DNA from: an uncultured Chthoniobacterales bacterium
GTDB taxonomy: Bacteria; Verrucomicrobiota; Verrucomicrobiia; Chthoniobacterales; CALDSX01
Length of the DNA: 42,034 nt
NCBI GenBank assembly: GCA_937924445.1
Contig: CALDSX010000063.1
Span: 1 to 42,034, forward strand
Direction: 5' to 3'
Positions 10,571 through 20,102 of this stretch are shown in pieces. The position numbers and the translations under genes are program-made. The notes below the pieces were generated by a model that was given only the letters and a program-made list of their open reading frames with translations, ran no database searches and was not told where the DNA came from. Each line of letters starts with the position of its first letter. Positions within the stretch are counted from its first letter, which is position 1.

Positions 10571-10867
10571 ATGCAAACTCCTTTTTCTGCTGAGAAATCC
10601 AGCACAGGTTCACCAAAAAAGTCGCCTAAACTTTCAAGGCCCGACACATTGAACCGACGCAGTTCGATATCAGCCCAAGAACAGCCGGCGACCAATCAGT
10701 TCGCTCATCAAAGGTCGGCCGAGTGCCAACGTATTACAAAGCGGCTGGCCGATCGCGCCTTGCTCGACGCATACGTTGAAGCGGGTTTGGATGCAGAAGT
10801 GCGCAGGTATTTTCGCAGCCTGCCAGAGAATAACCCCGGGCGAAAGCCCACCCACCGAAAGGCCTAA
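10571..10867 (+). CDS. Small hypothetical protein
   Basis: 98-aa ORF ending 8 bp before truA, with a charged plausible C-terminal half (RITKRLADRALLDAYVEAGLDAEVRRYF). No recognised family, and there is an opposing ORF. Confidence 0.3.
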   Translation: MQTPFSAEKSSTGSPKKSPKLSRPDTLNRRSSISAQEQPATNQFAHQRSAECQRITKRLADRALLDAYVEAGLDAEVRRYFRSLPENNPGRKPTHRKA

Positions 10868-10875
10868 CCGCAGGA

Positions 10876-11649
10876 ATGCGCCGTTTGCGCATTCGCATCG
10901 CCTACGATGGCGCGGGTTTCCAAGGTTGGCAATCCCAGCAGGGTCGTGGCGCTATTCAGGACTTGGTCGAGGATGCCATTGCCTCCCTCACTGGACAGCG
11001 CGTTCGCATCCACTCGGCGGGGCGCACGGATGCGGGGGTCCATGCCCTTGGGCAGGAAGCTCACTTTGACTTACCCTCCAACATTCGCATTCCCTGCGAA
11101 AAATGGCCAGAGGCACTCAATACAAAACTTCCGCCTCAAATTCGTGTGATGCGCTGTCACGTCGTATCTCCAACTTTTCATGCGCGGTTTTCGGCTGTTG
11201 CAAAAACGTACCGCTACGAAATTCGCCTCGGGCGAATTTTACCGCCGCATGAGTATAACCGCGTCTGGCTGGTGCCTATGCCGCTGGACATTCATCTGCT
11301 TTATAAGGGGCTGGCAGCGTTCAGGGGCAGGCATGATTTCCGTTCATTTGCCGCAAACCGCGGGAGCCTCGAACCTGACACTGTGCGGGAGATTTTTCAG
11401 GCTACTGCCGTGGCACGCGGAAAGCGGCTCTCGATCATTTTCAAGGGCGACGGTTTTCTTTATCGAATGGTTCGTCTGATGGTAGGCGGACTTGTGCAAA
11501 TGGCGGCGGGACGCATGACTTTTGATGGGATAACTCAACTCATTGACCCTCCGACAGATTCCAAAGCAAAATGTACATTTTGTGCTCCTGCATGTGGGTT
11601 GACCCTTGTTCGCGTTTTTTATTCGAATACCAAATCACCTGCAGCATGA
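10876..11649 (+). CDS. truA: tRNA pseudouridine(38-40) synthase
   Basis: 257 aa: MRRLRIRIAYDGAGFQGWQSQ, IHSAGRTDAGVHALGQ, FKGDGFLYRMVRLMVG. Confidence 0.95.
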   Translation: MRRLRIRIAYDGAGFQGWQSQQGRGAIQDLVEDAIASLTGQRVRIHSAGRTDAGVHALGQEAHFDLPSNIRIPCEKWPEALNTKLPPQIRVMRCHVVSPTFHARFSAVAKTYRYEIRLGRILPPHEYNRVWLVPMPLDIHLLYKGLAAFRGRHDFRSFAANRGSLEPDTVREIFQATAVARGKRLSIIFKGDGFLYRMVRLMVGGLVQMAAGRMTFDGITQLIDPPTDSKAKCTFCAPACGLTLVRVFYSNTKSPAA

Positions 11650-11659
11650 TCTCTGAAAA

Positions 11660-13993
11660 ATGAGTTGCTTGACATCTCCGCCGCTAACTAAAGCACCCAC
11701 GACAGCGGTGTGCCGTGGCGGACGGCTTCTGCGCAGTGGGCTGCTGCTAGCAGCTTTTTTCCTTTTCTCGGCAGTGGTGGGTCTATTCCTCGCAGATCTC
11801 TTTCTGCCGCTGCCAGCTGAGTTGCTCGCACCCCGTCCGCTCACATCGAGGGTACTCGATCGCCATGGAGTGCCACTTGCTGAATTTGGTACCAAGACAG
11901 CATGCAAACAGGAATGGCTCGATCTAAATCAGATGGGCAGATTTCTGCCGACCATAACGGTCGCGTTGGAGGATCGGCGGTTCTTTTCCCATTCGGGGGT
12001 GGATTTCCGCTCAGTTGCCCGCTCTTTGAGGGATAATCTCTTTCATCCCGGCTCAGGTGGTGGGGCTTCGACCCTAACCCAGCAGTTAGTGAAACTCTCA
12101 CTCGGACGACGTGGGGTGCCGCTTCTTGACAAGCTTATCGAGATACTCCACGCGAGAAAAATCGAGCGTCACTGGCCGAAGCGTCAAATTCTTGCGGCTT
12201 ACCTCAATCGTCTCGACTACGGAAATCGGTTAATCGGTCCAGCTGCGGCCGCAGAAGCTTATTTTGGCAAGAGACCAGAAGCCTTGACGTTGGCGGAAGC
12301 AATTTATCTTGCCGGTTTGCCCCGCTCGCCGACACGACTTAATCCGTGGCGAAGGCCAGTCGCCGCGGCGGCCGAGTTTCGCCGTTCGGTCTCGCGTCTG
12401 AAGCGATTAGATACCAAATTACCAGACGGAACTTCGGAAGGGCTCGAGCTTCAAAAAGACTCTCTCAGTCGACTCGAGCCACCGCCGGTCAGGCCATGGC
12501 AGCGATCTGCTTTTATGGACTCTTCAGCGAGGTTTTTTGCCGACGAGGCAATTCGCCGGGCCAAAGGAAAAAGTGCTATTGTGCACACGACGTTAGACAA
12601 AGCATTGCAACAAAAGGTGTTTGCACTCGCATCCGCTCATCTCGAATCGCTCAAGCGCCCTTCGGTGAGCGCTGTAGCAATTGTTGTTCTTTCGAACAAC
12701 AATTCTAAAGTCCGCGCGCATATTTCGCTTGATCTGAACTCGTCAGAAATTGACTGCACGAGGCTACGGCGCAGCCCAGGCTCCACGCTCAAACCATTTG
12801 TCTACCTCACCGCGCTTGAACGTCGCCTGATTACCGCCGCAACCCTGCTTCCCGACACACGTGATGCAGTGCGCGCTGTTTATCCGGATTATGCACCTCA
12901 AAACTACAGCAACAGGTTTCTCGGACCTGTTCGGGCAAGGGAGGCACTGGCAAATTCACTTAATGTACCCGCAGTTGTGCTCCTGGAAAGAGTTGGTGCG
13001 AGGGCTATGTTCCACCATCTTGAGGGATGGGGTATCTCTTTTGGGCGTCCATTTGATGATGTCGGCGCTGGATTTGTTCTCGGTAACTGTGAGGTTTCTC
13101 CGATGGATCTCGCGGCGGCTTACGCCGCCATCGCACGTGGAGGAGTGGCTGTTCCGCCAAGCTGGTTGGAATCGGAATTCACCGCTGGTCGCCGACGAGC
13201 CTCTGCCTCAAGCTGCGCAATTGTGGCGGATATTCTTTCGGACAACGACGCGAGAATCAGAGAATTCGGAGCCCGCTCGCCTCTGGCGCTACCGGTTCGA
13301 GTGGCTGCAAAAACGGGAACAAGCAGCTGGTTTCGCGATGCGTGGGCAGCTGGATTTACGCGGGACCACACTGTTGTCGTCTGGGTTGGCAATAGCTCCG
13401 GCGCCCCTCTCGGTGAACTCCCCGCCATCCGTGCCGCAGCACCGCTTTGGCGGGCAATTATTGATTACCTGCTGGCCCAAGGCAGCCGACCTTTGCAATT
13501 GCCCGAAAGCTTTGGCCTCGAGTCTGTAGAAATCTGCACACTCACCGGCCTTCGTGCCTCAGAGAAGAGCCCCGGAGTTGTAAGGGAATACTTTCTGCCC
13601 GGCACCGCACCAGAGGAATCATCTGCTGAAATGATCGACATTGAACAAGGCCATGCGATACCTTTACTCGACGCGCAATACGCCGCGTGGTGCGCCAGCC
13701 CGGATAATTCCATCGGTGCCAGGCTGAAACCAAACAGTGAACCAAAGATTCTTGTTCCGGAGGAGGGGGCCGTTTTGGCCCTGGACCGTGAGATTCCAAG
13801 AGCGCAACAACGAATTGAGTTCCGGGCCACCGGCATCGAGGAGGGAGGACGTTGGTTCGTCAATGAAAAGGAAATTTTTCCTGAAAACGGTCGCTACTCC
13901 TGGTCCCTAGAGTCGGGAAACCACACGGTTCGGCTTGAGACAGCAGACGGAAAGGTACTCTCCCGCCGTTTTAAGGTTCTTCCCTCACCGTAA
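11660..13993 (+). CDS. pbpC: Penicillin-binding protein 1C (transglycosylase/transpeptidase plus C-terminal beta domain)
   Basis: 777 aa: N-terminal TM; ALEDRRFFSHSGVD, GASTLTQQLVKL (GT51); SPGSTLKPFVYLTAL (SxxK), AAKTGTS (KTG); C-terminal WFVNEKEIFPENGRYSWSLESGNHTVRLE (BiPBP_C-like). Confidence 0.93.
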   Translation: MSCLTSPPLTKAPTTAVCRGGRLLRSGLLLAAFFLFSAVVGLFLADLFLPLPAELLAPRPLTSRVLDRHGVPLAEFGTKTACKQEWLDLNQMGRFLPTITVALEDRRFFSHSGVDFRSVARSLRDNLFHPGSGGGASTLTQQLVKLSLGRRGVPLLDKLIEILHARKIERHWPKRQILAAYLNRLDYGNRLIGPAAAAEAYFGKRPEALTLAEAIYLAGLPRSPTRLNPWRRPVAAAAEFRRSVSRLKRLDTKLPDGTSEGLELQKDSLSRLEPPPVRPWQRSAFMDSSARFFADEAIRRAKGKSAIVHTTLDKALQQKVFALASAHLESLKRPSVSAVAIVVLSNNNSKVRAHISLDLNSSEIDCTRLRRSPGSTLKPFVYLTALERRLITAATLLPDTRDAVRAVYPDYAPQNYSNRFLGPVRAREALANSLNVPAVVLLERVGARAMFHHLEGWGISFGRPFDDVGAGFVLGNCEVSPMDLAAAYAAIARGGVAVPPSWLESEFTAGRRRASASSCAIVADILSDNDARIREFGARSPLALPVRVAAKTGTSSWFRDAWAAGFTRDHTVVVWVGNSSGAPLGELPAIRAAAPLWRAIIDYLLAQGSRPLQLPESFGLESVEICTLTGLRASEKSPGVVREYFLPGTAPEESSAEMIDIEQGHAIPLLDAQYAAWCASPDNSIGARLKPNSEPKILVPEEGAVLALDREIPRAQQRIEFRATGIEEGGRWFVNEKEIFPENGRYSWSLESGNHTVRLETADGKVLSRRFKVLPSP

Positions 13994-14233
13994 GATGATT
14001 CTGCAAGGAGCTTAAAAAAATCTCCTTTTGCCAGCAGTTTTTTTAGGATGGCAAATAAGCATCCACGTAGGAATCGTAATTTAGAGAAAGTAGTAGTGCG
14101 GTTTTTCGACAGTCGTTTATACAATTCCCGTATTCAAAGCTTCCAAAACACCACCGCACGTTTTGCAAGAGAGGGCTCTTATTTGAGTTGTTTGGTGAAT
14201 ACCTCAGATAAAGCGCCGTTTACTGGCGGCTTC

Positions 14234-15028
14234 TCAAACAACGGAACTTTCTTCTCTCGGAAGACGCTCAGGAAATTTTACCACGTATGCAATCAAGTCG
14301 CAAAGTATCTCCACCGATCGTGCTGCGTTAGCTTCCGTGATATAATCCCAGTAGCCCCCACCGACGCCGTAAAGCGATTCAAAGGATTGATATTGTAAGG
14401 TCATAGGCCAGTCCTTTTGCATAAGCTCGACCTGATACGTTAGTTGCGGAAGGAGTGTTTTTCCGGAGTACCGAATGATAACTCCAAAGGGAGTGCCTTC
14501 CAATCTACCTTTGTATCTCCACATCTGACTACCTAAATCTGCGCTCTCGGCAGAAAAACGATGAAATAATGCTTTCTCTACCTGTTTCCGCAGTCTGCTA
14601 AGTCTGACTGGGATAAGTTCCTCAACATTTTTTGCGAAATACTCGGGCAATTTCTCGGCAAAACCCGTCACACCAGTGTTCCGAAGCCACCCCTGCCATC
14701 CAGCAAAAGTTTCACTCTTCGCCCGAGCAGCCAATATCTTCACTCCCGAATAACGAACACCCTCCGGTTTGGTTGGAGATTTCATCGCAGAAGTGAATCT
14801 TTGTATAAGTTCAGGTGAACTGGACATCCTAAACAAACGGTCAGTCAGTATTTGGGCACTCATCTCGATCCATGCATTTTTCTCGGAGGGAGTTAGCGCC
14901 CCAAAGCCATCCAAAAAGCGAATAACCCTTGTGTCAGGAACCTTGCTCAGCCGACTGAAATCGCCGGAGAATTCATTTTTGAATTCCTCAATCAACCACT
15001 CCGTCAGGATGTTGCGGGACACATTCAT
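14234..15028 (-). CDS. Hypothetical protein
   Basis: 264-aa ORF with protein-like composition, the longest in its interval. No recognised family. Confidence 0.6.
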   Translation of the reverse strand: MNVSRNILTEWLIEEFKNEFSGDFSRLSKVPDTRVIRFLDGFGALTPSEKNAWIEMSAQILTDRLFRMSSSPELIQRFTSAMKSPTKPEGVRYSGVKILAARAKSETFAGWQGWLRNTGVTGFAEKLPEYFAKNVEELIPVRLSRLRKQVEKALFHRFSAESADLGSQMWRYKGRLEGTPFGVIIRYSGKTLLPQLTYQVELMQKDWPMTLQYQSFESLYGVGGGYWDYITEANAARSVEILCDLIAYVVKFPERLPREESSVV

Positions 15029-15249
15029 ACAGATCGAAATATCCGAGAGGCGGTTTCATTAAAAGAAAAAAACATTTCAGCCTACGACAGTAAGGGTGTG
15101 CGTCGAGCCTTAAAATTGCAAAAGGCGAAACACGGATACATCTCTATCTACCCAACACTACTGTAACCTCGGCGACGGAGAGGCGCTGTTTTTGAGTTTT
15201 AGACCTCTTTCGTGGTACTTTTAAATTTCGAGATTGATTTGTCGGACGT

Positions 15250-15852
15250 TTGAAAGAAAAGAGAAACAAATTCTTTCAACATATGAGAGGAAATAATTAC
15301 AAAATTATTAAGAAGCTCCTGATTTGGTTTTTTGTCTCTTTAGCAGGTCTCTCCTCCATCTCTCTCGCTTCACAAGATCCCTGTGGTTTTGTCCGCAGAA
15401 TATACGATGCCACCCAAGGGATCACTGCAAGCTGCGGTGTTCCGGAGGGAGACACACTCTTGCTCTTCTCAGAAGAACTTAGAGATCTTTTCAAAAAAGC
15501 TCTAGCCGCTAATCACAAATACAGCGCAAAACATCCTGATGAAAAGCCGCCGTTCGCCGATTTCGACCCCTTCCACCCTCTTCCGAATCGGCACAAATCT
15601 GTCGAGGTTCTTACAACACCCGCAGCCACACCCCCTTTTCTAAGTTCCGTCGTGACGGTGTTCGAATATGAAGACGATTCTGTGATGCCCTCCGCACGTT
15701 ATTCGGCCCTGATGATTTATCGCCTCGTTGAGGAGAACGGCGCTCTCCAAATCCAGGATATACTCACCATCGATCCACGGGAGGAAAACGGTGTCTCTTC
15801 CCTCCGGGAGCAAATCATTCTTGGCCTCCGAACAGCAGACGTTGCCGACTGA
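15250..15852 (+). CDS. Hypothetical secreted protein
   Basis: 200-aa ORF with a signal-peptide-like N-terminus (KKLLIWFFVSLAGLSSISLASQ). Divergent from the preceding ORF. Family not recognised. Confidence 0.6.
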   Translation: MKEKRNKFFQHMRGNNYKIIKKLLIWFFVSLAGLSSISLASQDPCGFVRRIYDATQGITASCGVPEGDTLLLFSEELRDLFKKALAANHKYSAKHPDEKPPFADFDPFHPLPNRHKSVEVLTTPAATPPFLSSVVTVFEYEDDSVMPSARYSALMIYRLVEENGALQIQDILTIDPREENGVSSLREQIILGLRTADVAD

Positions 15853-15974
15853 AAAATTTTGGGTCGCCACTTCCTGGCTTTAACCCTGTCGGTCCGGGAA
15901 ATGAAACGGCGCTCCTCGAAAGGCATCTATGGAAGGGCTTCCAAGCGTGTTAATGTGGTGCCTTCAATTTTAGT

Positions 15975-16601
15975 ATGATTTTTTACGCTCACAATAATTT
16001 GGCCCTCGGTGCAATCGCGCTTTTGCCCTTTTTCGTCTCCTGCGCAGGAGCTACAAAAGATCTGCCACCACAGAAACTGAAAAAATTCACTGGTGGCATT
16101 GCCCATGCACAACATGTGGACTTGGAACAGATGATGGGCGACTGGATTGTTTTTGCCAACATCCCCTACTGGGCCGAGCGCGATGCATACGGTTCGATTG
16201 AGCGCTATCAGTTAGATTCGCAAGGACGCATACCTACGGAGTTTTATTTTCGAAAAGGCAAGCCCTCTGGGCCGGTTAAGAGGGTTCGTTCTCTTGCGCG
16301 GGTTGTTGATCACAAATCAAACGCGACCTGGCAGGTTGAGTTTTTTGGCGTCATAAAAATTCCATACATCATCGCCGAGGTCTCACCTGAATATCGCTGG
16401 GCGCTTATTGCCCATCCTTCCAGAAATCTTGGATGGATTCTTTCAAGAGAACGCTTGTCGGACGAGCAATATCGTGCGATCCTCACCATTGCCAAAGAGC
16501 GCGGCTACAATCCAGATAAGTTTCAAAAAGTTCCTGAGAGTGAGCCGTTCGATCTGCCGCCTCGGCGAGTTACGTCCACCGCGACTTCGCACCGCGAATG
16601 A
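15975..16601 (+). CDS. Lipocalin (Blc-like) lipoprotein
   Basis: 208 aa with a lipobox-like FVSCAG. Lipocalin fold signatures: MMGDWIVFANIPYWAER, ATWQVEFFGVIKIPYIIAEVSPEYRWALIAHPSRNLGWILSRE. Confidence 0.8.
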   Translation: MIFYAHNNLALGAIALLPFFVSCAGATKDLPPQKLKKFTGGIAHAQHVDLEQMMGDWIVFANIPYWAERDAYGSIERYQLDSQGRIPTEFYFRKGKPSGPVKRVRSLARVVDHKSNATWQVEFFGVIKIPYIIAEVSPEYRWALIAHPSRNLGWILSRERLSDEQYRAILTIAKERGYNPDKFQKVPESEPFDLPPRRVTSTATSHRE

Positions 16602-16650
16602 AGTATCCACTAAACTCCTTTCTCAGCTTTTTCCATCGAAATATTTTCAC

Positions 16651-17655
16651 ATGAACTCAGATCAGGCTGTTCAGCAAGAAACCATCACTCAGACAATTTT
16701 ACGCGTTTTGCGCCAAATTTTTGATGCTGATTATTATCCTCAAGGAGTGGCTCGTGTTCTCGAACAGCCAGAGCGTTTCGAGTTTGGTCGCGCCTTGCCT
16801 TTTATCTTTCTCCATCTCGGCTGCCTGGGAGTAATCTGGACTGGATGGAGCCCTGTGGCGATTCTGGTTGCTGCCGCGCTCTACTTTATTCGGATGTTCG
16901 CAATTACCGGCTTTTACCACCGCTATTTCTCGCACAAGGCATTCAAAACGTCACGCGTGGCGCAATTTTTATTCGCCGTTCTTGGAAACACAGCCGTCCA
17001 GCGGGGGCCGCTCTGGTGGGCTTACGTGCACCGTCATCACCATAAACATTCTGACCACGAGGAAGATATGCACAGTCCTGGAGTCAAAGGCTTTATCTGG
17101 TCGCATATCGGCTGGATGACTAGCAGCAGAAACTTCCCCACCCGCTACGAACATGTCAAGGATCTTGCCAAGTATCCTGAGCTTGTGTTGTTAAACAGGT
17201 TTGACTGGATTGTTCCAGCCATTTTTGCCCTTTGCCTGTTTCTCTGCGGAGCTGCTCTTGAAAGTTTCGCTCCGGATCTCGGAACAAACGGCTGGCAGAT
17301 GCTTGTTTGGGGCTTCTTCATCAGCACAGTTGTCTTGCTTCATGCCACGTTAGCAATTAATTCCTTCGCTCACTCCTTTGGTAAGAAAGTTTATAACACT
17401 GACGACGAAAGTCGTAACAGTTTGATTCTTGCACTTGTCACTCTCGGCGAAGGCTGGCATAATAATCATCACCGCTACATGAGTAGTGCTCGTCAGGGTT
17501 TCCGATGGTATGAATTGGATATTACTTATTACATCCTAAAGTTACTGAGCTTCACCGGTTTGGTAAAAGATCTAAAACCTGTTCCCGTGCAGATCCTAGA
17601 GGAAGCTCAGCACCGCGCCTCAAATCTTAAAAGTTCCACCACTGCAAAGTCCTGA
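16651..17655 (+). CDS. Acyl-CoA desaturase (delta-9 / stearoyl-CoA type)
   Basis: From ATG 16651 (334 aa), three His boxes: HRYFSH, HRHHHKHSD and HNNHH. The longer ORF start at 16408 would overlap the lipocalin by almost 200 bp. Confidence 0.9.
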   Translation: MNSDQAVQQETITQTILRVLRQIFDADYYPQGVARVLEQPERFEFGRALPFIFLHLGCLGVIWTGWSPVAILVAAALYFIRMFAITGFYHRYFSHKAFKTSRVAQFLFAVLGNTAVQRGPLWWAYVHRHHHKHSDHEEDMHSPGVKGFIWSHIGWMTSSRNFPTRYEHVKDLAKYPELVLLNRFDWIVPAIFALCLFLCGAALESFAPDLGTNGWQMLVWGFFISTVVLLHATLAINSFAHSFGKKVYNTDDESRNSLILALVTLGEGWHNNHHRYMSSARQGFRWYELDITYYILKLLSFTGLVKDLKPVPVQILEEAQHRASNLKSSTTAKS

Positions 17656-17658
17656 ACG

Positions 17659-18948
17659 TTGGCCATGACGTCAGTTGCCATTATCGGGACGGGGATTGCA
17701 GGGCTTGGCTGCGCTCACTTGTTGAAGGGGCGGTTCAAGGTTGTTCTTTTCGAAAAAGAAAATCGCATTGGGGGCCATTCAAACACCGTTGAAGTCGAGG
17801 AGAACGGCCAGAGGCTGCCGGTCGACACCGGCTTTATGGTTTTCAACAAAATTACATATCCGAATCTGGTTAAGCTCTTTGAGCAACTTGACGTACCAAT
17901 CAAACCGACCACGATGTCTTTCAGCGTGCAACATCTACCCTCTGGTCTTGAATGGAATGGGGCTGGTTTGAATCGGCTCTTCGCCCAGCGGCGGAATCTC
18001 CTCAGACCTAGGTTTTGGAAGCTGCTCTTAACAATCAACCGTTTTAATAAAGAGGCACCGAGACTTCTCGAAGATCCTGCTTTCGAAGACACCACGCTCC
18101 GTGAACTCGCCCAGCAAAGAGGCTACGGAGAGGATTTCTTACATCACTACCTTATCCCGATGGGTGCTGCCGTCTGGTCCACACCACCAGCCCGAATGCT
18201 CGACTTTCCTGCGATGACTCTGATGCGCTTTTGGAAAAACCACGGATTTCTCGGACTGGATACCCACTTTCAATGGTGGACCATTGAAGGGGGCTCTCGC
18301 GAATATGTTAAGCGCCTCATCGCACCGTTTCGCGATTCCATCCGCACCCGAGAGGCGGTCGTTTCTGTCAGGCGCCTTTCAGATGGTCGCGCAGAAATTG
18401 TCAGTTCATCCGGTCAGAAGGAGATCTTTGATAGGGTCATCCTCGCCTGTCACGCAGACGAAGCGCTCGCTCTACTGGACCGACCAGACGAGGAAGAAAG
18501 GAATCTGCTCTCGTTGTTCGAATACCAAAACAATACTGCCATCATTCACACTGAAGTCCGGTTCATGCCCAAGAGACGTCTTTGCTGGGCCTCATGGAAT
18601 TACCGTATTGAAGTCGGTGCGGATGGCGCTCCGCTGCCGCCCACTGTTCATTATTGGATGAACAGCCTTCAAGGCGTATCGAAAAAAATAAACTATTTTG
18701 TTTCGCTCAATGTTCAGGATCAAATTGATCCGGAAAAAATTCTTCATCGGATAGAGTACACCCACCCTCTCTTCTCAACCGAAGCGGTGCATGCCCAGAC
18801 GAAACTTCCCGCATTGAATCGGCGTTCTGCGTCTCAAGCTGTTTTCTTCTGTGGAAGTTACTTTAAATATGGCTTCCATGAAGACGCACTCTCGGCGGGT
18901 TTGGATGCCGCACGGGCCGTGACCGGTGATGAATCTCTTTCTCTTTGA
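17659..18948 (+). CDS. NAD/FAD-binding amine-oxidase-like protein (COG2907-type)
   Basis: 429 aa: SVAIIGTGIAGLGCAHLL (Rossmann FAD motif), IGGHSNTVEVEENGQRLPVDTGFMVFN, PMGAAVWSTPPARMLDFPA, C-terminal FCGSYFKYGFHEDALSAGLDAA. Confidence 0.87.
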   Translation: MAMTSVAIIGTGIAGLGCAHLLKGRFKVVLFEKENRIGGHSNTVEVEENGQRLPVDTGFMVFNKITYPNLVKLFEQLDVPIKPTTMSFSVQHLPSGLEWNGAGLNRLFAQRRNLLRPRFWKLLLTINRFNKEAPRLLEDPAFEDTTLRELAQQRGYGEDFLHHYLIPMGAAVWSTPPARMLDFPAMTLMRFWKNHGFLGLDTHFQWWTIEGGSREYVKRLIAPFRDSIRTREAVVSVRRLSDGRAEIVSSSGQKEIFDRVILACHADEALALLDRPDEEERNLLSLFEYQNNTAIIHTEVRFMPKRRLCWASWNYRIEVGADGAPLPPTVHYWMNSLQGVSKKINYFVSLNVQDQIDPEKILHRIEYTHPLFSTEAVHAQTKLPALNRRSASQAVFFCGSYFKYGFHEDALSAGLDAARAVTGDESLSL

Positions 18949-18950
18949 TC

Positions 18951-20102
18951 ATGAAGTCCCCATCTGCCAAGCTGATTTTTGCTGCCGGTGAGCATGATGC
19001 CGATATGCGTCGTCTTACAGGTTTTGAGGCTCCCGATCCTCAACTCTTTGTCGCTGCCCGCAGCACATCTTGGCTTCTGGCCACCGATCTCGAGATAGAT
19101 CGTGCCAAACGTGAGGCCACCGTAGATCATGTGGTGGCTTGGAGCGATTTTGACAACCATCCACCGCACGCCAGCAGCTCGAGTCGCGCTCTGAAGACCT
19201 CGTCAAAAAGTCGCACGCTAGCCGAAACGATCGCGGCATTCTTGCGTTCAATCCGGGTCAGATCTGCGGTCGTACCGGAAAATTTTCCCTCACGGCTCTT
19301 CACGGAACTTAACGCGCTCGGCATTCGTCTTAGACCATCCAAAGACGCTTTGTTTGTCCCGGAACGCGAGTTTAAAACAGACAAAGAAGTATCTCTGATA
19401 AAAGAAGCTTGTCACATTGCCGAGGCGGGGATCGCCAGGGCGTTTGAAATATTACGCTCTTGTTCAATTACAAAAAATCGCCGACTCACCTGGGGTGCAT
19501 CGGTCCTGACGGCGGAATCTCTCCGCGCCGAAATGGAGATCGCCTGCCTGCGTCTTGGGGGACGCGCCAGCGGAACGATTGTCGCATGTGGTCAAGATGC
19601 GTGCGACCCGCACGAGCGTGGACACGGACCTCTGCGCGCCGGAGAGTTCCTCATTCTCGACATCTTCCCCAGAGCGACTTCAGGCTATTTTGGCGACATC
19701 ACACGCACCGTTCTAAAGGGCCGTGCCAGCGATGCCCAGCGAGCTTTGTGGCACACAGTGCTCGAGGGCCAGAAAATAGCACTCACTGCAACGCGACCAG
19801 GAGTTTATGGAGGTGACATCCACGAACGCATTGTTCGATTCTTTGCTTCGCGCGGTTTTCCGACTCAAGTTCAAAATGGACGTCGCACCGGTTTTTTTCA
19901 TGGAACAGGTCACGGTCTTGGCCTGGAATTGCATGAATACCCAAGGTTTGGTGCCACGCACATCAAACCCCGTCAGGTCTTCACCATCGAACCGGGCCTC
20001 TATTATCCAGGCTTGGGCGGAGTTCGGCATGAGGATGTCGTCTTTGTCGGAGACAAGCGCTCACGTCTTCTCACAAAACTAGAAAAGCCGTTTGAGCTCT
20101 GA
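18951..20102 (+). CDS. M24-family metallopeptidase (Xaa-Pro aminopeptidase-like)
   Basis: MKSPSAKLIFAAG... with metal-ligand motifs LILDIFPRATSGYFGDITRTV, FHGTGHGLGLELHE, FTIEPGLYYPGLGGVRHEDVV. Confidence 0.88.
   Translation: MKSPSAKLIFAAGEHDADMRRLTGFEAPDPQLFVAARSTSWLLATDLEIDRAKREATVDHVVAWSDFDNHPPHASSSSRALKTSSKSRTLAETIAAFLRSIRVRSAVVPENFPSRLFTELNALGIRLRPSKDALFVPEREFKTDKEVSLIKEACHIAEAGIARAFEILRSCSITKNRRLTWGASVLTAESLRAEMEIACLRLGGRASGTIVACGQDACDPHERGHGPLRAGEFLILDIFPRATSGYFGDITRTVLKGRASDAQRALWHTVLEGQKIALTATRPGVYGGDIHERIVRFFASRGFPTQVQNGRRTGFFHGTGHGLGLELHEYPRFGATHIKPRQVFTIEPGLYYPGLGGVRHEDVVFVGDKRSRLLTKLEKPFEL

Noticed and set aside
10486-10695. 69-aa minus-strand ORF downstream of rtcB
   Set aside because: Plausible-looking peptide but overlaps a plus-strand candidate; neither is supported strongly enough.
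12861-13529. 222-aa plus-strand ORF in another frame of pbpC
   Set aside because: Out-of-frame shadow of the pbpC transpeptidase domain.
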